From Pseudomonadota bacterium (GTDB lineage: Bacteria; Desulfobacterota; Desulfobulbia; Desulfobulbales; SURF-16), in contig JAHIVT010000050.1 in assembly GCA_018816555.1 (NCBI GenBank), positions 1-39,865 on the forward strand: DNA of 39,865 nucleotides. The letters run 5' to 3'. The position numbers and the translations under genes are program-made. Every line of letters starts with the position of its first letter. Positions within the stretch are counted from its first letter, which is position 1. Below are positions 1 through 8,027 of this stretch, one piece after another. Under the pieces are notes generated by a model, which did no database searches, was not told where the DNA came from, and saw nothing but the letters and a program-made list of their open reading frames with translations.

Positions 1-253
1 TATTTGGGTATAGTTCAAATTTTCTCTCAATCAATTGTTTTAAATTGTGCCTGTAATTGTCGCTGTCCTTTAAGCCCGGATTAAATTTTTCATAATCAGC
101 CACCACTGAATTTAATTTTTGCCCAATGTCTGCCTCAGGATAAAGGGAAATATTCCAAGCGGTGCATGCACAGTTCAAGTAATTTTGTTTTTCATAAAGA
201 TCCCGGCCACCAGATATGATGTCTGCTGCGAATTCTGAAATTATTTCTGACAT
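1..253 (-). CDS. Unknown protein, 3' end cut by the window edge
   Basis: An uninterrupted frame runs on the minus strand from an ATG at 253 to the window edge, giving 84 codons without a stop. The peptide begins MSEIISEFAADIISGGRDLY and carries a Cys-Ala-Cys near residue 34. A weak purine-rich AAAGAGAAAA stretch precedes the ATG. I do not recognise the family, and there is no signal peptide or membrane segment in the visible part. The sequence is clearly more AT-rich than the rest of the window, which suggests a different origin. The uninterrupted frame over 253 bp of AT-rich DNA is the main evidence that it is coding. Confidence 0.5.
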   Translation of the reverse strand, partial: MSEIISEFAADIISGGRDLYEKQNYLNCACTAWNISLYPEADIGQKLNSVVADYEKFNPGLKDSDNYRHNLKQLIERKFELYPN

Positions 254-628
254 TTTTCTCTTTGTTGAAGTTTTGAATTTTTTTAATTTTCTTAATTTGT
301 TCATTGCTGAAAACTATATACTTTTGATTTTGGATGTTTATTTTATGGTGCTAATCACGGCGAAGTTGCCGGGAACTTGAATTATCCAAGTTTGCATATC
401 ACACCAGAAGGATATACGGAAAGCAGCTAACAATTATATGATTTCTCGATAACTACCACATTCAGAAAGGCTTGCCAAAAAAAATTTAAATCCTGTATTT
501 TTTCTTAGTCGAGATGCAACCTTATCAATCCGATAAAAAAACTCCCTATACATCGTGGTCCCGGTTCGCGGGTTGCAACACCATCCCGCATAACGGGTAA
601 AGGGCAACAGATAGATTTAATACTAATA

Positions 629-656
629 GGGCGAGCATAAAATCCGCCCCTACGCC
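629..656. repeat. Short intergenic palindromic repeat, copy 1
   Basis: GGGCGAGCATAAAATCCGCC followed by CCTACGCC. A GGGCG arm faces a CCGCCC arm, and the downstream tail CCCCTAC matches the tail of the palindrome at 8594-8618. This suggests two members of a dispersed intergenic family. Confidence 0.35.
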
Positions 657-770
657 TAAATTACCTGCGAAAAGCGGGGATATTGAGTAGCGGCGAAACT
701 ATCTCCCCAACATGGAAAGCGAAAGCTTGAAATCGGGAATTTATTCTTGGTGAAGAGATAATTTAAGGTA

Positions 771-804
771 GCGCGGCTCCGGCAAATATCTGCCGGAGCC
801 GCGC
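771..804 (-). terminator. Strong hairpin downstream of the split-Soret-like gene
   Basis: A 14-bp perfect stem: GCGCGGCTCCGGCA at 771-784, loop AATATC, complementary arm at 791-804. It lies 63 bp beyond the stop of the minus-strand gene at 868. There is no clean T-run after it on either strand, so an intrinsic terminator is likely but not certain. Confidence 0.5.
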
Positions 805-867
805 CAAGAGAGGTACTGCTGTAACATAACCCCAAGCACTGGCCAAAGTGCTCAGGTTTTGGGAGGC

Positions 868-1662
868 TTATTTCTTGGCCATGGGAGCTGTAGGAACATC
901 ATCGCCGTGGCATTCCATGCAGTTCATCTGGGCGGTGATGCCGTAATCCTTGACCGGCGTATGCGTGCTTGAAGGTTCGTACTTGCCGTCTTTCCAGCTG
1001 TTGAGCAGTTCAACAAGATGGAAGGCGTTACTGGCCGCCACCCGTGCGCACCTGTCTTTCCGCTCCGGGCTGCCGATTGGATAACCCGAAGCCTTCATCC
1101 ATTTACCGACGGAAACGTGACACAGGGGGGACTCGGCTGTGGTCTTGACAAGTTCAGTGGTGACCTTGGGATTTTTCGGGACAAAAATCGGCATGGAAGC
1201 ATCGGAATACCACTCGAACATATCCTCGCTGATATGATGGCCTTCCGGGGCACCCGCGGTTCGCGGCCCGATGATAAGATTGGCGACGATAGCAGCGCCG
1301 GTATTGGAGCCGCATGTCATGCCCCAGCCCACCATGCCGCCTTCAAGAAAGACAAAGGAATCCACGGGGAAAGATGTATAAGGTTCACCGACCTTTTCCC
1401 GTAATTGGCTGAAAACGCTGTTGATTACTGCGGCACCGCAGAAAACCCGGTACCATTCTTCGTAAGCAATCTCTGCGGTCTTGGCAGGATCGAGCTTTTC
1501 ATAGGGCCATGGCCATTTTTCGGTCGGACCTCCCTTTGCCTCAGCGGATTTCAACAGGCCACCAAAGTGGGCCATGGTCGCACCTGCCGCCAGGGCGCCG
1601 GTACCGATCATCATCTGACGCCGTGAGAGGCCCCAATTTCCCATTTTTTCATCTGACTTCAT
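868..1662 (-). CDS. Split-Soret cytochrome c-like, Tat-exported C_GCAxxG_C_C-family redox protein
   Basis: The protein is 264 aa from the ATG at 1662, which sits 9 nt after GGAG; a TTG one codon earlier is also open. The N-terminus has a twin-arginine motif (SRRQMM) followed by a small-residue hydrophobic stretch and an AEA-type cleavage site, so periplasmic export by Tat is expected. The core carries the scattered cysteines of the C_GCAxxG_C_C family: FCGAA, MTCGSN, PLCHVS and DRCARV, the last followed by the typical VELLNSW. A single heme motif CMECH lies near the C-terminus. Family proteins such as Desulfovibrio split-Soret cytochrome carry heme plus an iron-sulfur centre; the physiological partner is unknown. 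The gene appears monocistronic. Confidence 0.7.
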   Translation of the reverse strand: MKSDEKMGNWGLSRRQMMIGTGALAAGATMAHFGGLLKSAEAKGGPTEKWPWPYEKLDPAKTAEIAYEEWYRVFCGAAVINSVFSQLREKVGEPYTSFPVDSFVFLEGGMVGWGMTCGSNTGAAIVANLIIGPRTAGAPEGHHISEDMFEWYSDASMPIFVPKNPKVTTELVKTTAESPLCHVSVGKWMKASGYPIGSPERKDRCARVAASNAFHLVELLNSWKDGKYEPSSTHTPVKDYGITAQMNCMECHGDDVPTAPMAKK

Positions 1663-2233
1663 CAATTTTTTCTCCTTAATATTCAGGTTTCAGTCTCTTC
1701 CTGCAGAGTGGCTGGCAGTTGCAATCCTGGCCAAACGTTGGCAACACGAATGTCCCGGCTGAACCACCTGCAGAAAGATGTCTCTATGTTGCGCACCGAG
1801 AAGTGCGCGTCGGCATGCTACAAAAAACCTTTCCCGGTACTGCCCAAAACTGATTCCGTTGAAGGTCACACCTTGGCAAAATCTATAATAAACGGGCCTT
1901 GGCAATCGGCGAGATCCGCAAGCCAAACCGCCTTGTTCATAATGTGTATGCAAATGGAATTGATACTCTCAGAAGTTTATGCATTGTAATATTAGGCCCT
2001 CCCCCTTACACCACAATGTCGCATGCCACATTGTGTTATTTTTTAACAAATCATACAGGATATGTCAACGATTGATATCATTTTTATGCAGCAAAAATTT
2101 ACACTCACTATGAAAGGCGAATAATTCACTTTTTGCCGCGTCTACAGCGATTTTTTTCGGGACCTTCAGAGCCTGAGAAATGAGAGCTAAAAGTGCCTGA
2201 GAGAGCCTGCCCCTCTTTACTAATGGAATCAGC
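1663..2233. other. Intergenic region with leader of the cytochrome-like gene
   Basis: About 570 bp with no convincing gene. Short open frames on both strands (for example 1708-1989 plus) show no family resemblance or ribosome-binding site. It must contain the promoter of the split-Soret-like gene, but I cannot place a -35/-10 pair with confidence. A hairpin followed by a T-rich run lies at 2012-2045. Confidence 0.4.
2012..2045 (+). terminator. Terminator-like hairpin without an obvious cognate gene
   Basis: CACAATGT at 2012-2019 pairs with ACATTGTG at 2028-2035 around an 8-nt loop that contains GCATGC. It is followed by TTATTTTTTAA. The arrangement fits an intrinsic terminator for a plus-strand transcript, although no plus-strand gene precedes it. 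It could equally be an operator. Confidence 0.4.
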
Positions 2234-3514
2234 TTAACGCAGAATCCAGAACAGCAGGCAACCGGTAAGGGCGAAACAGCAACAGGGCGCCACCAGCCGG
2301 CGCCAGGCACGGGCCAGGTCAGCTCCGAAGAACTCGCAGGTAAGGATAAAACAGATGTGGATGGGGGAAATCATTACCCCGGTGAAGCCGGCAAAGGAGG
2401 CCAGCACCAGATAGGGGATCATCAGCTCCCGCAGGTTCAGGGCATCGAGCAGGCCCAGCAGCAAGGGAAAGGTGGCGCCGACAAAGGCCACATTGATGCC
2501 TGACACCATGCCCACCAGAAAGGGCAGGAAAACCGAGGCGGCGAACAGGGCGATGCCGTCCCCGGCGGACAGGGCCATGGCGTCCACTACACCTGCGGCC
2601 TGCATGATATCCTTGAAGATGAAGATGGCGGCAATGACAAAGAGCATGGTGCGCAGGCTTTTCTTGGTCAGCACATCAAAGAGAAAGGCCCCGCCCAGCC
2701 GGTTCTGGACCATGACGCAGACCACGGCCACAAAAAGCGCCGCAATCACCCCCCACTCAAAGGGCACGCTGGGCGCCCATTCGGAAAGACTGCCCTCAAG
2801 ACCCACGGCCCCGACAATGGCCACCAGCAGCGGCACCCCCTCTTTCAGGGCAACCCGGATACTGCGAGGCGCAGTGGAAGGGGCCACCACCAGATCGGCG
2901 CTCTTCAGCACACCGGGCCGCAGGAAAAATATCCAGCCCAGGGTAAACATCGCAATCACCCCCGGCCAGGTGCGGGAAATAAAGGTGACAATGGGGATAT
3001 CGGCCAGGGCCACGGTGAGGATGATGCCCGGATAGAGCGGCCAGGCCAGCTCCCACACATGGCGGAACCAGTAATTGATCACCACGCGCTCCTCGTTTTT
3101 CAGCGCCATCTCCGCGGACACGGCCTTGACCATGGGGGCGGAGAAAACCGCGCCGCCGGGCATGGGCAGCAGGCCGATGAGGGCCGGGAAAAAGACCAGC
3201 CGCAGCCGGGGGCTGGTCAGATAGCCGGACAGAGCGTCCATGAGGCGGCGGGACTGGCCGGAGCGCTCCAGGGCATCGGAAAGGATCAGGATCAGCCCGA
3301 CAATGGCGGCCAGGAAAAGAAACTTCTCCATGGTCAGCGCCACGGCGGATAGCCGCAGCAGGGGCATGGGGCCGAGGTAAAAGAGAAAACCCATGGCCAC
3401 CCCGCCGGCCAGGATGGACAGGCCGAGGCCGATCCTGAGACGGATGCCCAACAGAATGAGACCAAAGGCGCCGAGCACCTTTATAAAGGGAAGTGATGCA
3501 ATCAACCAGTCCAT
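2234..3514 (-). CDS. DUF401-family integral membrane protein, probable transporter
   Basis: The protein is 426 aa from the ATG at 3514, placed 7 nt after AGG; an upstream TTG is also open. It is almost wholly hydrophobic, with about ten predicted membrane segments, and carries the DUF401 hallmarks PALIGLLPMPGGAVFSAP near residues 110-130 and INYWFRHVWELAWPLYPG shortly after. The conserved polar residues within membrane segments resemble those of anion-transporter-like permeases, but no substrate has been established for DUF401. The C-terminal region (MISPIHICFILTCEFFGADL) is also typical. It stands alone: flanking intergenic regions are several hundred bases long, so its partner or substrate cannot be inferred from neighbours. 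Confidence 0.75.
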   Translation of the reverse strand: MDWLIASLPFIKVLGAFGLILLGIRLRIGLGLSILAGGVAMGFLFYLGPMPLLRLSAVALTMEKFLFLAAIVGLILILSDALERSGQSRRLMDALSGYLTSPRLRLVFFPALIGLLPMPGGAVFSAPMVKAVSAEMALKNEERVVINYWFRHVWELAWPLYPGIILTVALADIPIVTFISRTWPGVIAMFTLGWIFFLRPGVLKSADLVVAPSTAPRSIRVALKEGVPLLVAIVGAVGLEGSLSEWAPSVPFEWGVIAALFVAVVCVMVQNRLGGAFLFDVLTKKSLRTMLFVIAAIFIFKDIMQAAGVVDAMALSAGDGIALFAASVFLPFLVGMVSGINVAFVGATFPLLLGLLDALNLRELMIPYLVLASFAGFTGVMISPIHICFILTCEFFGADLARAWRRLVAPCCCFALTGCLLFWILR

Positions 3515-4145
3515 AGACAAACCTGCGCCGAAAAAAAATTGCCGTCCATATGATTTCTTATGACATCAGGGTATCTTGAATAATGAGAATTTTCGTCTGA
3601 GATCAAGGAACAGTGAAAATGAAAAAGCACCCAACGGGGTATAAACTCCGCATATTAGGTATATGTGAGCATTTTCCATTTTTGCTGTGACACAGAAATC
3701 GGGCGAAAAGGCAATTATTCAAGATGCCCATCAATCGGGCCGCCAGTTATGCACAACGGTCTGGTGTCTGATGAAATCCGCCTGCTGAAATTTAATGCCC
3801 CATTAATAGTTCCCGGCACCGCAACTTCAAGTACTTTATACCCGCAAGGGGCACAAGGACATTTTAAGTACTTTAGTCACTCTTCGCGAACTGCAATTCG
3901 AGTATCACGGCAAAATATACCGAGGTCATGTTGTCTGAATTTACGCATGACGCTGAAAAGAATTCTACAAAAAAAATGCGGCAGATGGTAAAAAGACCAA
4001 ATATTCCGCTGGAAAAGTGGACTGTTTCCAGCGGGAATAAAGAATAGCTGCACGGCATCCGTCTCTCAGCACACGTCACATTTCGCATCATGCCGCGCAG
4101 ACCACCGATTTTCAAGACCCTATCCGGAAACCAGAGGAGAATGCC
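3515..4145. other. Gene-free stretch upstream of the Lrp-type protein
   Basis: About 630 bp. Short open frames at 3665-3991 (plus) and 3873-4115 (minus) overlap each other and show no protein-like composition, so I do not call them. It holds two AAGTACTT palindromes (3829-3836 and 3866-3873) and a 13-bp imperfect inverted repeat at 4003-4038. Confidence 0.4.
4003..4038. repeat. Inverted repeat upstream of the Lrp-type gene
   Basis: ATTCCGCTGGAAA at 4003-4015 pairs with TTTCCAGCGGGAAT at 4025-4038, with one bulged G. On the minus strand a CTTTTT run follows, so it may terminate minus-strand transcripts. Alternatively it is a leader structure for the gene at 4146. Confidence 0.4.
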
Positions 4146-4421
4146 ATGGTGACTTCCATTATTCTGATGAATGTTGAGCGATCAAAAATAAATGAAACAG
4201 CGGAAAAGCTGGCTGAGACAGAGGGCATCTCCGAGGTCTATTCGGTGAGCGGCAACTATGATCTGGTGGCCATTGCCCGGGTCCGCTCTAACGATGACCT
4301 CTCTGATCTGGTGACCAACCACCTGCTTAAGATCGACACCATCCGCAAGACGGAGACCATGCTCGCCTTCAAGGCCTTTTCCCGCCATGATCTGGATGCC
4401 ATGTTCGCCATCGGCATCTGA
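4146..4421 (+). CDS. Stand-alone Lrp/AsnC ligand-binding (RAM) domain protein
   Basis: The protein is 91 aa, starting at ATG 4146 behind GAGGAG; the ATG at 4141 is out of frame. It matches only the C-terminal ligand-binding domain of Lrp/AsnC regulators: an initial strand (MVTSIILMNV), then VYSVSGNYDLVAIARVRSND, and a final strand IRKTETMLAFKAF. There is no DNA-binding helix-turn-helix. Such single-domain proteins form dimers or octamers and bind amino acids; some act as effectors of full-length Lrp proteins. The gene is isolated between convergent neighbours, so its role here is unknown. Confidence 0.85.
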   Translation: MVTSIILMNVERSKINETAEKLAETEGISEVYSVSGNYDLVAIARVRSNDDLSDLVTNHLLKIDTIRKTETMLAFKAFSRHDLDAMFAIGI

Positions 4422-4462
4422 CGCAGCCGGACAGACTGAAATCCCAGTGGGCCGCCGGAGAG

Positions 4463-4996
4463 CTATGCTTGCCCGCGAAAATCTGCTGTCCCCAGTTCTG
4501 CAAGGATTGCGGCGCTGACATCTTCCGGGCTTCGCCTCCTGCAGTCGATGCTGAGGTCAGCATACTGCAGATACAGAGCGGAACGTTCGGCAAACAGATC
4601 CTCCAGGGTCTGCTCCGGCCGCTTGACAAGCCCCCTTGTGTCGAAATCATGAATCCGTGCCCGCAGGGTGGGCAGATCCACCTCCAGCAGGACGATGACG
4701 CCCTGCTTACGCAGATGGGCCATGGCGACTTGGCTGTAAACCGCGCTGCCGCCGGTGGCAATGACGTGGTTTGAGCAATGGAGTTCAAGCAGAACCTTCT
4801 CCTCGAGCCGGCGCAGGGCAAGATATCCTTCCCGGTCAACGATGTCCTGCAGGGAACGACCCTGGGCAGCAGTCCTGATAAGCTTGTCGGTATCAATGAA
4901 ATGCATCGAGGCGCGCTGGGCCAGGAGGCGGCCCACGGAAGACTTGCCCGCGCCGGGCATGCCGATCAGCACTATATTTGAACGGGAATCAGACAT
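4463..4996 (-). CDS. aroK: Shikimate kinase
   Basis: The protein is 177 aa, the normal length of the family. It phosphorylates shikimate at the 3-hydroxyl with ATP in the chorismate pathway, in the cytoplasm. Visible motifs are the P-loop GMPGAGKSS at residues 12-20, the shikimate-binding FIDTD near 33-37, GGSAV (the Walker B-like GGG loop, here with Ser) near 82-86, and the lid arginine region TRGLVKRPEQ near 120. No other aromatic-pathway gene is adjacent. A tandem heptamer repeat lies just upstream of its start codon, in the leader. The ribosome-binding site is weak. Confidence 0.88.
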   Translation of the reverse strand: MSDSRSNIVLIGMPGAGKSSVGRLLAQRASMHFIDTDKLIRTAAQGRSLQDIVDREGYLALRRLEEKVLLELHCSNHVIATGGSAVYSQVAMAHLRKQGVIVLLEVDLPTLRARIHDFDTRGLVKRPEQTLEDLFAERSALYLQYADLSIDCRRRSPEDVSAAILAELGTADFRGQA

Positions 4997-5016
4997 GGGA
5001 TGAGGATACTATTGAA

Positions 5017-5044
5017 GGCATAAGGCATAAGGCATAAGGCATAA
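5017..5044. repeat. Tandem heptamer array, 4 units
   Basis: Four perfect head-to-tail copies of GGCATAA occupy 5017-5044, followed by related GGAAGGG/TAAGGG sequence. It lies in the leader of shikimate kinase, about 20 bp upstream of the start codon on the minus strand. A degenerate array of the complementary unit occurs at 8631-8689. Confidence 0.85.
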
Positions 5045-5090
5045 GGAAGGGTAAGGGAAACGGGGAATCTTGTCAACCGTTTAGGTGCAA

Positions 5091-5360
5091 TCAGTCGCCT
5101 CTGTGCCAGATCAGCTGTCCGTCCTTGAAGACCTGGCGCACCCGGTGAAACGGGATCGAACAGGTTTCGCCGTCAGGGTCGAAGAGATAAAAGGAAAAAT
5201 GGTCACCGGGAATCAATTCCATCATGGAGAAAGGGACTCTGATAATTGTATCTTTAACCCGGTCGTAATAGCCGATCTCAAAACTTCCCCGGCCAAAATC
5301 TCTGTCCCAGATGATCCTATTGAGCAGATCCCGGAGAGGTATCATCTGCTTGCGTTTCAT
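5091..5360 (-). CDS. DUF504 / MJ1316 RNA cyclic-group end recognition domain protein
   Basis: The protein is about 89 aa from ATG 5360. Adjacent ATGs at 5363 and 5345 are possible, and the frame is open further upstream. The sequence matches the MJ1316 domain (formerly DUF504): LRDLLNRIIWDRDFGRGSF at the start, EIGYYDRVKDTI, a MELIPGDHFSF segment, and the closing SIPFHRVRQVFKDGQLIWHR. Members are thought to bind RNA ends with 2',3'-cyclic phosphate; that is family knowledge and not proven for stand-alone bacterial copies. The start overlaps the end of the preceding secreted-protein gene by about 44 bp, which suggests translational coupling. Confidence 0.75.
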   Translation of the reverse strand: MKRKQMIPLRDLLNRIIWDRDFGRGSFEIGYYDRVKDTIIRVPFSMMELIPGDHFSFYLFDPDGETCSIPFHRVRQVFKDGQLIWHRGD

Positions 5361-5757
5361 CATCAGGCAATGCCTGCGCCGGAACATCTTCTGGCTGCCC
5401 GCTATGATTCTGAGCCTCCTGCTGGGCTCTGTCGCAGATGATCCTGTCGCCGTCCGGAAAGGCAATCAGCAGGGAATCTCCGCGAAAATTATAATAATAG
5501 TTCACCGGACCATATGCCCCCTCCACCCGGATCGCGCCGGTCACCATGGTGTAGGTGGTCCTGTTGCCGTTCATATCAAAATTTTCCTTATCAATGAACA
5601 GCTTGACCTGCTGCCCATGGATACTCACACACTGCCAGTCGCCCCTGACCCGTAGCGCACCATGCTGGAACTGGGCGGCAAAAACCCATGGCACGGTAGA
5701 AAAAAGAACCTGGCTCAATACGAGACCGGACACAAACGCCTTTCCAATACATTTCAT
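5317..5757 (-). CDS. Secreted protein of unknown function
   Basis: The protein is 146 aa from ATG 5757, chosen because MKCIGKAFVSGLVLSQVLF begins a textbook signal peptide ending in VFAA. The frame stays open 21 codons upstream but without a signal. The mature part has a beta-rich core (DWQCVSIHGQQVKLFIDKEN, then MVTGAIRVEGAYGPVNYYYN) with two cysteines, followed by an acidic, Gln/Asp/Pro-rich tail of about 35 residues that looks disordered. I do not recognise the family. It is the first gene of a two-gene unit with the DUF504 protein, an odd pairing of an exported and a cytoplasmic RNA-related protein. Confidence 0.65.
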   Translation of the reverse strand: MKCIGKAFVSGLVLSQVLFSTVPWVFAAQFQHGALRVRGDWQCVSIHGQQVKLFIDKENFDMNGNRTTYTMVTGAIRVEGAYGPVNYYYNFRGDSLLIAFPDGDRIICDRAQQEAQNHSGQPEDVPAQALPDDETQADDTSPGSAQ

Positions 5758-6033
5758 GTTATGCCTTTCAGCCGACTTCTGAGGTTCAAAGCAACTCCTG
5801 TCATCCGCTGCAGGCTTCATTTGCGCGGTTGCAGCTTCCCGTTGACAGTTGCCGGTAGGCCAAACTCTAGCATGAACCCCGGCTGCATGGCAAGACTCTT
5901 GTCATGGGGACGGCAAAGAAAATGCATAGCAAAATATAGTATAAATCGGAAATTGCAGTTTCCAATAAAAGCAAATCCAGAATTTCAGGGGCGTCTGCCT
6001 TGGTCACAATGCGGGCAGCAGGTCAGCGCAACC

Positions 6034-7335
6034 TCACCCCACCCACAGATGACAGATGACAACCGAGGCGATGATGCCTGCCGCATCGGCACACAGGGCG
6101 GCGGGCAGGGCATGGCGGGTTCTTCTGATGCCCACGCTGCCGAAATAAACGGCCAGCACGTAAAAGGTGGTTTCCGTGGAGCCCTGCATGGTGGAGACCA
6201 GCAGGGAGAGGAAGCTGTCCGGATCCTTGTTGACGATTTCGCTCATGATGCCAAAGGCGCCGCTGCCGGACAGGGGCCGCATGAGCGCCATGGCCAGGGC
6301 CTCGGCCGGCATGCCCACCGCCTCGGTAAGCGGTGACAGGAGTTTTATCATGATATCCATGGCGCCGCTGGCCCGGAACATGCCGATGGCGACAAAAATC
6401 GCCACCATGAAGGGAATGATGCGCACGGCGGTGGAAAATCCCTCCTTGGCCCCGTCGGTCAGGGTTTCGTAAATCTTTACCCCCCGCAGGTAGCCGAAGA
6501 TGAGCAGGACGGAGATGAGCACGGGAATCAGCCAGCTTGAGATGGTATTTAAGGTGTCGGCCGAGCTCATGGAAACCGCGGGCGCGTTCTGCCACTGATA
6601 AATCACGCCGCCGAAAAAGGCAATGATAAGCAGCCAGATGAAGATCCTGCCGCTTCTGCCCGGCAGCAGAAGATCAGCCCCCTCCTCCCCGTTCTTTTCC
6701 TCACTGTCGTCCGCCTTTTCATAGGGAGAAGTCTGTAGTACCTCATTCCGGCCGGCCAGCATTTTGGCCATGAAAATGGCAACAAAGGTGGAGCAGCAGG
6801 TGGCGACCAGCGACGGAATGAGCACGGCGGCCGGACTGGTGGCATTGGCCGCGGCCCGCACCGTGATCACTCCCAGGGGAAGCAGGGTGACGCTTGAGGT
6901 GTTGATGGCGAGAAACAGGCACATGGCATTGGTGGCCGTGCCCTTTTCCACCGCCAGCTTGTCCAGCTCCTGCATGGCCTTGATACCCATGGGCGTGGCC
7001 GCATTGCCCAGCCCCAGGGCATTGGCCGCCATATTCATGATCATGGCGCTCATGGCCGGATGATCAGGGGGCACATCCGGGAAGAGCCACACCATGACGG
7101 GGCGCACCCAGCGGGCGACAATGCGCAGCAGGCCGCCTGCCTCGGCCACCTTCATGATGCCGAGCCAGAGGGCCATGGGGCCGATGAGACCGATGGCCAG
7201 GGTGACCGCCCCCTTGGCCGATTCAAAAGAGGCCTTGGTGACTTCATCCATCCTGCCGGTATAGGCTGCGGTCACAGTGGCGATGAGCACCATGGAAAGC
7301 CATATGATGTTGATGGCAGAAGGTTTCTGCTTCAT
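6034..7335 (-). CDS. SpmA-SpmB fusion (nucleoside recognition, Gate-domain) membrane protein
   Basis: The protein is 433 aa from ATG 7335, 7 nt after GGAG. It fuses the two halves that are separate spmA and spmB genes in Bacillus. The first half contains the nucleoside-recognition (Gate) core with GPMALWLGIMKVAEAGG near residues 50-66 and NALGLGNAATPMGIKAM near 110-126. A charged linker (about 200-230) separates it from the second half, which has the repeat AVGMPAEALAMALMRPLSGS and the family's STETTFYVLAVYFGS near 390-405. Transport or envelope-maturation roles are proposed for the family; outside sporulating bacteria the function is unknown. It is flanked by unrelated genes. Confidence 0.85.
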   Translation of the reverse strand: MKQKPSAINIIWLSMVLIATVTAAYTGRMDEVTKASFESAKGAVTLAIGLIGPMALWLGIMKVAEAGGLLRIVARWVRPVMVWLFPDVPPDHPAMSAMIMNMAANALGLGNAATPMGIKAMQELDKLAVEKGTATNAMCLFLAINTSSVTLLPLGVITVRAAANATSPAAVLIPSLVATCCSTFVAIFMAKMLAGRNEVLQTSPYEKADDSEEKNGEEGADLLLPGRSGRIFIWLLIIAFFGGVIYQWQNAPAVSMSSADTLNTISSWLIPVLISVLLIFGYLRGVKIYETLTDGAKEGFSTAVRIIPFMVAIFVAIGMFRASGAMDIMIKLLSPLTEAVGMPAEALAMALMRPLSGSGAFGIMSEIVNKDPDSFLSLLVSTMQGSTETTFYVLAVYFGSVGIRRTRHALPAALCADAAGIIASVVICHLWVG

Positions 7336-7479
7336 GCAACCACTCCGCTTAGTTTTTGCCGAAATTGGTAAACTGTTGCTTATTCTGCCACAGCATACGC
7401 AAAATATCTTCCCACGGCAAACTATTCATGTGGATTTTGCTAAAGGGCAGTGATGGCGGGGAATGGAGAGGGGAAACTA

Positions 7480-7869
7480 TCAGGTGACGGTGTCCACCAG
7501 CAGACCCTGGGTGGTGGCGTCAGCGGCCAGGAGATCTTCCACCGTGCCTTTCAGGTCAAAGGACTGGTTTGTCTGGCTGTCAACCAGCCTGACGGTGGAC
7601 TCATCGCCGGTGGAGGATATCTTAAACTGGGTTTCAGGCCGGCCCAGTTCATCGAGTTTTTTGTTGAGTTCGCGGATTTTTGTCTCCAGCTCCCGCCGGG
7701 TCCTGGTTGTTTCAATGGTCTTCTGGGTGGTGGTTTTTTTGGCAATCTCGGTCTCGGAACCCTGTTCCCGCATCACCTGTCTGGAAACCTGGACCTGACT
7801 GCTGCGCTCATACTGCGTGGTTCTGCTGATCTGGCCTGAATTGGATAAGGTAGCATTTATCGCTTTCAT
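7480..7869 (-). CDS. Small coiled-coil protein with weak FlaG-like C-terminus
   Basis: The protein is 129 aa from ATG 7869, placed 8 nt after GAAGG; a GTG at 7884 is an alternative. The N-terminal half is rich in Gln, Thr, Ser and charged residues (SSQVQVSRQVMREQGSETE) and is followed by a heptad-like helix ETKIRELNKKLDELGRPE. The C-terminal third, QFKISSTGDESTVRLVDSQT, resembles the beta-hairpin of FlaG-type flagellar proteins, but the diagnostic VIRQIP motif is absent, so I do not assign it. There is no signal peptide. No flagellar gene is nearby. Confidence 0.55.
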   Translation of the reverse strand: MKAINATLSNSGQISRTTQYERSSQVQVSRQVMREQGSETEIAKKTTTQKTIETTRTRRELETKIRELNKKLDELGRPETQFKISSTGDESTVRLVDSQTNQSFDLKGTVEDLLAADATTQGLLVDTVT

Positions 7870-8027
7870 AACTGGAACCTTCACCGGTTAAATGAGCATA
7901 TGGGTGCCTTAAGCTTGACCTCGCTTCCTCTTTTATCTTATAAACCCGATAACACTAAGTCAACAGCTATGCATCTATTAATAATGCCATTACCCCCCTG
8001 CAAGGTCAATCTACATCCTGTAAAATT

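Larger units (their letters stand above)
254..867. other. Long gene-free stretch at an AT-rich/GC-rich boundary
   Basis: About 614 bp with no frame I can support. The first 300 bases are AT-rich, like the truncated gene to the left. The remainder shifts toward the GC-rich composition of the window. It contains a GGGCG-flanked short repeat at 629-656 and a strong hairpin at 771-804, listed separately. Nothing else recognisable was seen. Confidence 0.5.

Noticed and set aside
1708-1989. Possible 93-aa plus-strand gene before the orphan terminator
   Set aside because: The composition does not look protein-like and there is no ribosome-binding site; only the hairpin is kept.
3665-3991. Possible 108-aa gene upstream of the Lrp-type protein
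   Set aside because: It has no ribosome-binding site, atypical composition and no recognisable domain, and it overlaps an equally weak opposite frame.
5017-5044. CRISPR array
   Set aside because: The repeats are 7 bp and contiguous, without spacers, and no cas gene is present.
7885-8027. Manganese riboswitch upstream of mntP
   Set aside because: I could not recognise the yybP-ykoY consensus loops in this short leader.
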